Source: a virus
IMG/VR virus record: IMGVR_UViG_3300023215_000813
Span: 1-34,351 of that record
DNA: 34,351 nucleotides
Reading direction: 5' to 3' (one strand)
Position numbers and translations under genes: made by a program. Numbering within the stretch: the stretch's first letter is position 1; every line of letters starts with the position of its first letter. The notes beneath the pieces are model-generated. The model had not been told where the DNA came from. It did not search any database and worked only from the letters and a program-made list of their open reading frames with translations. Of this stretch, positions 29,418 through 34,351 are shown piece after piece.

Positions 29418-30396
29418 CGTTGGCACCTTCCTCTCTGTCAAAGTTAGGAATGATACCAAGATCTCCTTGAACAGGTTCTGCTTCTTCGGATGCTTTTTCT
29501 AGCGATTCCAAATAAACTGGTTGTTCGTCCGCCTCCTGATTAACAGCTTCTTTCGGTTTCATCAAGTCTTCGATTGGTGCTGATTCTTCAACTGGTTCTG
29601 CTTGCTTGATGCCCATTTTCTGTTGTAATTTATTTTCGATTGCCTGAACCTTTACTGGTTCAGCTGGTTTAATTTCACGATCATCAAATTCATTTTCAAG
29701 TGTATCTTTTGCAGCTTGAACGAATAAATCATTGTCATTGCTCGTGTTGATTAAAGCTTTAGCTGCTCGGTTGATTACCGTACGCTTTGCCATTTCTTCA
29801 GGAAATTCTTTTTGAGGTCCAGATCCCTTCATTTTTGACTTAGCCCAGCTCTGATCAATTTGCTTCTTGGTCATGACTGTTGTAGTCTCTTTGCCATTAG
29901 CAAGTTTGATCACTACATAAGCAGCAACAATTTCATTATCCAGATTTTCAAAACTGGTATCGTGTTTAGTGACTACCATGTTTGGTCCATCCATACCCAC
30001 TTGAAAATCATCGCCTTTTCGTACGACTACAGGGGTAATGTCAGCTCCACCTGTTACACGATCTAGAACTGCCATGGTGCCAAAATATGAACGCATAAGC
30101 TGTACTTTGTTTCCATACTTGATGAAGTAGCATTGTTTCTTCGCAGGCGATAATCCTTGGATAACCATGTCCAACAAGGCATTGGAAATTGATGTCTTCG
30201 TTTCTTGGTTGTTAGCAGCCGCTTGAAGCAAGTTGCCGGCTGTATTATTTGTAAGTTCAAAGAAAGCACTCTTCAGCGCATTCTGGGGGCTGTAATTTGG
30301 GGGCATTTCTAACCCTTGATCTTTTAACCGATCTAAATTGCCAATTACTTGCTCGTCTAATGAACGCTGCGTTGTTTGAGTTAAATCATTTGCCAT
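29380..30396 (-). CDS. recT: RecT-family single-strand annealing protein with SSB-like C-terminal tip
   Basis: A 338-residue RecT recombinase. The family core covers about residues 20-240: NALKSAFFELTN, TKTSISNALLDMVIQGLSP, KKQCYFIKYGNKVQLMRSYFG and EFPEEMAKRTVINRAAKALI. It anneals single strands made by the exonuclease coded next. RecT proteins are usually about 270 residues; here an extra acidic tail of 90-100 residues ends in PEEDYPF, very like the DDDLPF tip by which SSB recruits partners. No ssb gene is visible in the window. ATG at 30396 has TTGGAGG upstream. Confidence 0.93.
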   Translation of the reverse strand: MANDLTQTTQRSLDEQVIGNLDRLKDQGLEMPPNYSPQNALKSAFFELTNNTAGNLLQAAANNQETKTSISNALLDMVIQGLSPAKKQCYFIKYGNKVQLMRSYFGTMAVLDRVTGGADITPVVVRKGDDFQVGMDGPNMVVTKHDTSFENLDNEIVAAYVVIKLANGKETTTVMTKKQIDQSWAKSKMKGSGPQKEFPEEMAKRTVINRAAKALINTSNDNDLFVQAAKDTLENEFDDREIKPAEPVKVQAIENKLQQKMGIKQAEPVEESAPIEDLMKPKEAVNQEADEQPVYLESLEKASEEAEPVQGDLGIIPNFDREEGANDEGILPEEDYPF

Positions 30397-30398
30397 TT

Positions 30399-30593
30399 TT
30401 AAATTCCTCCAATATTTATTTTTCTGTAGTTTTCGTTTACGTAGTCGATGATCTGATCTTCATGAACTAATCCCAAATCAGTTGTGTAGACGGTGTCGCC
30501 TTTGTATAGTGGATCGCCTTTCCAATCAACGGCGATTTGATTTGGTTCAGTTTCAGGCTGTTGACGAGCGCCTAATGAATCGAAATCATTCAT
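30399..30593 (-). CDS. Hypothetical 64-aa protein upstream of recT
   Basis: A 64-residue acidic protein I do not recognise. It has a polar start (NDFDSLGARQQPETEP) and the segment WKGDPLYKGDTVYTTDLGLVHED, a small beta unit found in several phage proteins without known role (perhaps YqaI-like; uncertain). ATG at 30593 is chosen over GTG at 30602, which lies on the GGTGATC site. Its stop codon is two bases before the recT start, so the two are co-translated. Confidence 0.62.
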   Translation of the reverse strand: MNDFDSLGARQQPETEPNQIAVDWKGDPLYKGDTVYTTDLGLVHEDQIIDYVNENYRKINIGGI

Positions 30594-30942
30594 GACGATC
30601 ACCAGCGTAAAAGATCATTTTCCGCAATTCGGATTTCAATTCTTCAATTCTTTTTTTACAGGATTCCGTAATCAGATCCCTAATTTGACCTTGAATATCT
30701 GTGATTCCTAAATCTGCTTCAATATAAACTCGATGGCATCTAGACTTGGCATCTTCTTTTAAATAGCCACTGCCCATGAAATGAGTAGGAATGCCTATTT
30801 CGATGTCATTCATTAATTCATTACTGACAGGATGCAACGCAGGTGTTTTTAGACTTATTAGCAAATCTTCCGCCTCGTTGATTTGATCAATAATGTGTTC
30901 CATTTTTCTTATTTGTTTTCTCGCTCCTTCTACCACGCCCAT
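30586..30942 (-). CDS. Hypothetical 118-aa helical protein
   Basis: A 118-residue, mostly helical protein (RKQIRKMEHIIDQINEAEDL at the start, KRIEELKSELRKM near the end). I recognise no family. ATG at 30942 has TAGGAGG seven bases upstream and is preferred over an in-frame upstream start at 30966. It overlaps its downstream neighbour by eight bases. The paired-helix form suggests a coiled-coil dimer; function unknown. It belongs to the early set before recT. Confidence 0.68.
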   Translation of the reverse strand: MGVVEGARKQIRKMEHIIDQINEAEDLLISLKTPALHPVSNELMNDIEIGIPTHFMGSGYLKEDAKSRCHRVYIEADLGITDIQGQIRDLITESCKKRIEELKSELRKMIFYAGDRHE

Positions 30943-30953
30943 TGCAATCCCTC

Positions 30954-31178
30954 CTAAAACTCCCAAAACAATTTGTATCGTCCGTCTTGCTCTACAAGAT
31001 TGTCCACTCCTTCGTTCTGAAGTTGAGACAAGAACCCTGGCGTTAGTCCTTTACTAGCGATCGTAATGCTTGTGCGCCCTTGACTAGCGGCAGTCATGAT
31101 GCTATCGATTACTCGCTCTTGAGCGTTCCCAAGCATTGCTGTATAGATGTCATCGTTAAGTCCAGTAATAGTAATCAT
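30954..31178 (-). CDS. Hypothetical 74-aa protein
   Basis: A 74-residue protein with NDDIYTAMLGNAQERVIDSIMTAA and a C-terminal GFLSQLQNEGVDNLVEQDGR, a strand-helix pattern without a family I recognise. ATG at 31178 has GGAG ten bases upstream. It lies 12 bases before the next gene's start. Its role is unknown. Confidence 0.66.
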   Translation of the reverse strand: MITITGLNDDIYTAMLGNAQERVIDSIMTAASQGRTSITIASKGLTPGFLSQLQNEGVDNLVEQDGRYKLFWEF

Positions 31179-31199
31179 TTGAAAATTTCTCCTCTCGTG

Positions 31200-31295
31200 C
31201 TACAATGTAGCCAGATATGTTTCGTATGCGACTCGATGCTTGGCGGCTGAGTCACTTTTTTTGCTCTTAAAGTACTTCTTCAAAAACAAACTCAT
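31200..31295 (-). CDS. Micro-protein, 31 aa, basic
   Basis: A 31-residue frame starting MSLFLKKYFKSKKSDSAAKH and ending YETYLATL. It fills an 88-bp gap between two small genes and overlaps the end of the upstream one by 29 bases. AGGA lies about nine bases before the ATG at 31295, with GGTGA nearer. The sharp change from a basic amphipathic start to a Tyr/Leu end looks like a real micro-protein, perhaps a membrane-surface helix. It is very short, so confidence is limited. Confidence 0.5.
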   Translation of the reverse strand: MSLFLKKYFKSKKSDSAAKHRVAYETYLATL

Positions 31296-31527
31296 ATTCA
31301 CCGATCCTTACTTGAACTGATAATTTGGGATAAGTTAAACTTCCCTTTTTAATAACCCCGATAAACGAAACTGGTATATCATCAGCAGATTGACCAACCT
31401 GCAACTCCACTCTGTAGCCTGAATCACTGATTAACTCAATCGTTGGCAATTTAGATAAGTAATCCTTATAAACATTAATTGTCCATAAATCATTTCCAAA
31501 CTTTACATTTGTTATGTTTACAGCCAT
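31267..31527 (-). CDS. Hypothetical 86-aa beta-rich protein
   Basis: An 86-residue protein made mostly of predicted strands (NITNVKFGNDLWTINVY, YRVELQVGQ, KLSVQVRIGEYEFVFEEVL). I recognise no family. ATG at 31527 directly follows the TAA of the 40-aa gene (TAAATG) and has GGAGAGGG upstream, so the two are coupled. It lies in the early region between the Rha regulator and recT. Role unknown. Confidence 0.68.
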   Translation of the reverse strand: MAVNITNVKFGNDLWTINVYKDYLSKLPTIELISDSGYRVELQVGQSADDIPVSFIGVIKKGSLTYPKLSVQVRIGEYEFVFEEVL

Positions 31528-31650
31528 TTACATCCCTCTCCGTTTCTTCATCCGTTCGATGTTCTGCCTTGATTGAATCAAAGGCTTGTTGTGCTTGTAC
31601 CAGCGATCAGCAATAACTTTACCGATGCGCAAAGCTTCTGCTCTATTCAT
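31528..31650 (-). CDS. Small basic protein (40 aa)
   Basis: A 40-residue basic protein: MNRAEALRIGKVIADRWY, then a helix with QSRQNIERMKKRRGM. ATG at 31650 has AAGGGTGAAA upstream at good spacing and overlaps the end of the preceding gene by eight bases; its TAA abuts the next ATG. This tight packing in the same direction supports it as a real gene despite its length. The Arg/Lys-rich end suggests nucleic-acid binding; function unknown. Confidence 0.62.
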   Translation of the reverse strand: MNRAEALRIGKVIADRWYKHNKPLIQSRQNIERMKKRRGM

Positions 31651-31822
31651 ACCGTTTCACCCTTCGTTCGAAAATCGCTTCGTCATACAGCATTAGCCAC
31701 CATATAGCCAAAACTGGGAAAGCAATTTTTAGCCACCCTGGTACATCTCCTGTAATCAACACCCCAACTGCGAACGTGGAAAGAATTAATGCTACACGTC
31801 TGAGCCAATACACCTTTTTCAT
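31643..31822 (-). CDS. Small membrane protein (59 aa)
   Basis: A 59-residue protein with two hydrophobic segments (VALILSTFAVGVLIT and WLKIAFPVLAIWWLMLY) joined by a short GDVPG turn, so a membrane hairpin with both ends on the same side. The end is basic (FERRVKRYE). ATG at 31822 overlaps the Rha gene stop (ATGA) and has GGAGG seven bases upstream. No family is recognised. Confidence 0.72.
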   Translation of the reverse strand: MKKVYWLRRVALILSTFAVGVLITGDVPGWLKIAFPVLAIWWLMLYDEAIFERRVKRYE

Positions 31823-32538
31823 GCCCGATCCTCCATATCCAATTCTGTTTGAATCTGATTGATTCGTTCCTTGGTTACAGATGACGGCTGCCAATGATCA
31901 ATGAACCCCAAAACTTTTTGGAAATCCTTGTCCTTGATGCGGCCACGATTCGGAACATTAAACAATTGTTTGATACTTGATCCTAGATCCTGAAACAACA
32001 TGCTTTTTGCGCCTTGCCCAAGATGTTGATCCTTGCAGATCTGATAGACTTTCTTTTGAACAGCTCGATCGATGGTGCCTTTGTCTTCGGTAGTGATCAG
32101 TTTGTTTTCTTCGATATCTACTAGGCGAGTGTCGATGTCATCAAGACGTTTACTCGCTTCTTCGTTTGCAGCTAACGCCAGCAAAGCAAGCCCTCGTGGT
32201 GTATCTGGAATCTGCGGTTGCTGTTTGATGTGATCTTCCATTTGATTGAAAGCTTCGATGTATTTCAGTTTGAAATCCAAAACTTTTTGAGTATTATTAA
32301 ATCCCAATGCCGCCAATGTGAACCCATCACGATTCATAAAAACAATACGGTATGGTTGCTTATTCTGTGGATGGACATAGGTATCTTCCCAAAATAGGTC
32401 TGCATACTTTTGTGCAAGCCCCTCTTTCAGATCATCGATTGCTTTTAAAACGGCACGATGTTCTTTTCCGAAGCTTTCTGCAACTTGTAGGCTGCTCGTT
32501 ACTGCTTGTTGATCTTTCATAATTACTAAATTTGTCAT
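31819..32538 (-). CDS. Rha-family regulator / antirepressor with ORF6C domain
   Basis: A 239-residue two-domain protein. Residues 1-105 are the Rha domain (SLQVAESFGKEHRAVLKAI, YRIVFMNRDGFTLAALGF, KLKYIEAFNQMED). Residues about 110-239 are the ORF6C domain (ANEEASKRLDDIDTRL, GTIDRAVQKKVYQ, FNVPNRGRIKDKDFQKVLGFI). Rha-type proteins act in lysogeny and host-range regulation and as antirepressors. ATG at 32538 has AGAAAGG about 11 bases upstream. It is divergent from the plus-strand membrane gene at 32590, with only 51 bp between their start codons. Confidence 0.88.
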   Translation of the reverse strand: MTNLVIMKDQQAVTSSLQVAESFGKEHRAVLKAIDDLKEGLAQKYADLFWEDTYVHPQNKQPYRIVFMNRDGFTLAALGFNNTQKVLDFKLKYIEAFNQMEDHIKQQPQIPDTPRGLALLALAANEEASKRLDDIDTRLVDIEENKLITTEDKGTIDRAVQKKVYQICKDQHLGQGAKSMLFQDLGSSIKQLFNVPNRGRIKDKDFQKVLGFIDHWQPSSVTKERINQIQTELDMEDRA

Positions 32539-32565
32539 TTTTCAATTTCCTTTCTGTTGTATAAT
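32539..32565 (+). promoter_or_regulatory. Candidate promoter for the plus-strand membrane protein
   Basis: A perfect TATAAT (32560-32565) lies about 25 bases before the ATG at 32590. A TTTTCA at 32539-32544 gives a 15-bp spacer, which is short, and TTGTCA at 32532-32537 gives a spacer that is too long, so only the -10 is convincing. It faces away from the Rha gene. Confidence 0.55.
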
Positions 32566-32589
32566 TGTTTAAAAACTGGTGGTGCTTAT

Positions 32590-33201
32590 ATGGATTCAAC
32601 TATTACCCTTGCATTTCTTGTAACTCTTATCTCGATAATCTCTCCTGTTATGACATCGATAATTAATAAGAGTTATGATTTGAAAGTTAAATCGGCAGAG
32701 TTGAGAAAAGAATCTCTATCTGTCAGCTACGATAGAATGTATGAAACATTCAAAACTTTTCTGATAGACTCAAGCGTTGTTATCTTGCAATTTGATTCTG
32801 ATAACAAACCTACCATTGAGGAATTCAAAAAATTTGAATCATCTTGCCTATCGTGTTTTTTATTTTTGAATGAAAACGAACGTAAAATATTTGAAGATTT
32901 CCGTATACTCATAAAGATGAAAATGGGATATGACGATCCCAGACCCAAGACAGTTCTACAATTAGCGTGGGGTTATGATATATATAAAGCACACGCCGTA
33001 CTAGAAGCTTTGAGTGGTAAAAAAGGAGATGAACTTTTTTTATCTTTCAACAAATGCATATCTATCGCTAACCAAAAATTGGATAAAGTAACACAAGAAG
33101 AATCGCAGCTATTATCATCAATCCGTAAAGCACACAAATTTTCAATTCCCATTCATTTAAAGCCCCTACAAGATAGAAACAAAAAAGACACAGAAGAATA
33201 A
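32590..33201 (+). CDS. Membrane-anchored protein on the opposite strand, cargo candidate
   Basis: A 203-residue protein with one N-terminal membrane segment (TLAFLVTLISIISPVMTSI, about residues 6-24) followed by a helical cytoplasmic part (DLKVKSAELRKESLS, KKFESSCLSCFLFLNENER) and a Lys-rich end. I recognise no family. It runs against the whole early operon, has its own TATAAT promoter and GGTGG ribosome site (ATG at 32590), and shares a terminator with the gene it converges on. This is the layout of a gene expressed in the lysogen. Superinfection exclusion or host defence is a reasonable idea, not shown. Confidence 0.75.
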   Translation: MDSTITLAFLVTLISIISPVMTSIINKSYDLKVKSAELRKESLSVSYDRMYETFKTFLIDSSVVILQFDSDNKPTIEEFKKFESSCLSCFLFLNENERKIFEDFRILIKMKMGYDDPRPKTVLQLAWGYDIYKAHAVLEALSGKKGDELFLSFNKCISIANQKLDKVTQEESQLLSSIRKAHKFSIPIHLKPLQDRNKKDTEE

Positions 33202-33224
33202 TCAAAACTTTTATTAGCACAACC

Positions 33225-33437
33225 TCAGCCCCTCCTTCCGTGTGGGGTTATTTCTATTTGCCGATTCAACCGACATTGATAAAGTAACTCCTGATACCTT
33301 TTGAGATCTCTAACGAGCAAATCTCGTTGAGAGTCGCTCAGTAAGCTTTTACGATCGTGTAGCTGCTCGTGCAAGCTGTGTACTTTCTCTTTGGCCAAGG
33401 TGTCAATCAGCAGCTCTTGTTGTAGTGTGTAGTTCAT
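33225..33437 (-). CDS. Hypothetical 70-aa helical protein
   Basis: A 70-residue helical, charged protein (LQQELLIDTLAKEKVHSLHEQ, then SDSQRDLLVRDLKRYQELLY) with a basic end (TPHGRRG). No family is recognised. ATG at 33437 overlaps the upstream stop codon (ATGA). The 3' end lies inside the hairpin that serves as terminator for the convergent plus-strand gene. It may be an early regulator by position, but no DNA-binding motif is plain. Confidence 0.65.
   Translation of the reverse strand: MNYTLQQELLIDTLAKEKVHSLHEQLHDRKSLLSDSQRDLLVRDLKRYQELLYQCRLNRQIEITPHGRRG
33227..33259 (+). terminator. Terminator after the plus-strand membrane protein gene
   Basis: AGCCCC (33227-33232) pairs with GGGGTT (33244-33249), one G-T wobble, followed by ATTTCTATTT on the plus strand. 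The stem is short but GC-rich. It lies inside the end of the convergent minus-strand gene. Confidence 0.5.
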
Positions 33438-33736
33438 GCTGTAACACCACCAAGCACTTCTTTCGGAGATACTTTCTTAGTCAGATATTTGTTTGCGTTT
33501 TTCCATCTTAGGAACCATAAGAAAGTATGATAATGAATGAATGTCGTTGAAGGGCCCGGGCGAAGCAAACCTTCTGCAAATTCAGGAATTTCGTCCATCT
33601 CCTTGCAATATTGCAGCAAAGCCGATTTTGACATCCCGTGAAATTTTTCTAGGATAAGCCCTTGCCGATACCAATCATCTGGATTTACTTCTTTTTCAGC
33701 AGATATGATCAATTCTTTTAAAGTAGGCTTTTTCAA
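33434..33736 (-). CDS. Hypothetical 100-aa early protein, possible excisionase-like
   Basis: A 100-residue protein beginning with TTG at 33736, seven bases after a perfect GGAGG; longer in-frame starts up to 33769 have no site. It has LKKPTLKELIISAEKEVNPDDW, a winged-helix-like centre (GLILEKFHGMSKSALLQYCKEM) and TTFIHYHTFLWFLRWKNANKYL. Position near the regulatory genes and the small winged look would fit an excisionase or regulator, but I cannot assign a family. It is coupled to the next gene by ATGA. Confidence 0.6.
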   Translation of the reverse strand: MKKPTLKELIISAEKEVNPDDWYRQGLILEKFHGMSKSALLQYCKEMDEIPEFAEGLLRPGPSTTFIHYHTFLWFLRWKNANKYLTKKVSPKEVLGGVTA

Positions 33737-33749
33737 TTTGATCCCTCCT

Positions 33750-33953
33750 TTACAATTCATACATAGCAATAATTGAATCGATAATTCGATTCGCCTCAGC
33801 TGAAGTACGTTTCCCGTTTAAAATCAAAGATAAATTGCTCTTGTCAATACCGAACCGATCCGCAAGCATTTTGTATGTTAAGAAATTGGAACTTTCCACA
33901 TATGCTTTGATTTTGTCTCTGTCTTTTTGTGTGATTTCAGCAATATCAGCCAT
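33750..33953 (-). CDS. Cro/CI-type HTH regulator (67 aa)
   Basis: A 67-residue helix-turn-helix protein of the XRE kind: LTYKMLADRFGIDKSNLSLIL with NGKRTSAEANRIID after it, the classic Cro/CI helices and loop. It is the right size for a Cro-like repressor or a minor regulator. ATG at 33953 has AGGAGG 12 bases upstream, a slightly long spacing. It lies between the antirepressor and the excisionase-like gene at the head of the early run. The matching CI gene is not in the window. Confidence 0.8.
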   Translation of the reverse strand: MADIAEITQKDRDKIKAYVESSNFLTYKMLADRFGIDKSNLSLILNGKRTSAEANRIIDSIIAMYEL

Positions 33954-33968
33954 AATTCACAACACCTC

Positions 33969-34351
33969 CTAACTAATTTCGTCTAAATCCATTTGAGGGT
34001 AATATCCCTCTTGTTTCAGCAATTCGTACAACATAATCCTTCCTTTTTGAGTCCAACGGGTATCCATAACTACCTTTGTGCCGCCTCCTCTTTTTGGAAC
34101 TTCAAACGTGCTAGACTTAACATACCCCTTGCCTTTATACCTCTTAGTTAAAATCCACTGCTTATTGACTTTGTACTGAACTTTTAACTCGTTCAAAAGC
34201 TTGTTAAGTTGATTTGGTGTCATCCCGTAGTCTTGAGCGATTTGGCTAGCCGTTACGGTATCTTCCGAATTCAAGATAATATCTAAGTAATTGATTTTAG
34301 GTTCATATTCAGCAATAGTGCTTTCTAGCATAGTGTTTTCTTGCTCCAATT
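33969..34351 (-). CDS. Phage antirepressor, KilA-C domain (partial, 5' end outside window)
   Basis: The visible 127 codons are the C-terminal part of a phage antirepressor. The KilA-C (ANT) pattern is clear: INYLDIILNSEDTVTASQIA, DYGMTPNQLNKLLNELKVQY, then WILTKRYKGKGYV, TRWTQKGRIMLYELL. The frame is open to the window edge with coiled-coil sequence (EQENTMLESTIAEYEPK), so an N-terminal BRO, AntA or Rha-like part probably lies beyond. Antirepressors inactivate the CI repressor to allow lytic growth. Confidence 0.85.
   Translation of the reverse strand, partial: LEQENTMLESTIAEYEPKINYLDIILNSEDTVTASQIAQDYGMTPNQLNKLLNELKVQYKVNKQWILTKRYKGKGYVKSSTFEVPKRGGGTKVVMDTRWTQKGRIMLYELLKQEGYYPQMDLDEIS

Noticed and set aside
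1-34351. Integrase, CI repressor, attachment sites
   Set aside because: Looked for on both strands; no tyrosine or serine recombinase motif, no full CI-like protein and no att duplication is visible. They are probably outside the window.

Overview
The window is almost wall-to-wall phage genes, and nearly all of them lie on the minus strand. It reads as the body of a temperate siphovirus (probably an integrated prophage) of a low-GC Gram-positive host. The strong AGGAGG-type ribosome binding sites, AT-rich codon use, P27-type small terminase, HK97-fold head genes, DUF1492-type late regulator, Rha/ORF6C and KilA-C antirepressors and YopX-family proteins fit the Lactobacillales. Enterococcus is my best guess, but it is an inference from family resemblance and not a database match. 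No integrase, CI repressor, attachment site, tRNA or host gene is visible, so both prophage ends lie outside the window.

Reading in the direction of transcription (from high to low coordinate), the early region begins with a KilA-C antirepressor cut by the window edge (34351-33969), a small Cro-like HTH protein, and a Rha/ORF6C regulator. Small proteins follow, then recombination and replication genes: RecT (29380-30396), a PD-(D/E)XK exonuclease, a DnaD-like initiator, a DnaC-like helicase loader and a DUF1064 protein. From about 26.5 to 21.5 kb there is a run of small accessory genes, often linked by ATGA overlaps, ending in a DUF1492-type sigma-4-like regulator (21015-21485). A 290-bp non-coding stretch (20725-21014) separates early from late genes. 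It holds a candidate late promoter with an inverted repeat, a structured leader, and a strong intrinsic terminator.

The late region follows: a membrane-protein cassette, HNH endonuclease, a GC-rich non-coding candidate cos site, TerS, TerL, portal, ClpP-like protease, major capsid protein, four head-tail connector genes, major tail protein, tail chaperones G and GT (made by a -1 frameshift), tape measure, Dit, Tal/receptor-binding protein, holin, and an amidase endolysin cut at base 1. At least five intrinsic terminators lie between genes of this late unit, which makes processive antitermination worth testing.

Two genes run on the plus strand against everything else and carry their own promoters: a 67-aa zinc-ribbon protein inside the lysis cassette (470-673) and a 203-aa membrane-anchored protein beside the Rha gene (32590-33201). 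They look like independently expressed cargo. The most interesting items are the late leader/terminator system, a hairpin that masks the zinc-ribbon ribosome binding site only on read-through transcripts, four 11-bp-phased iterons inside the initiator gene, a RecT with an SSB-like C-terminal tip, and several small or overlapping genes below usual length cut-offs.
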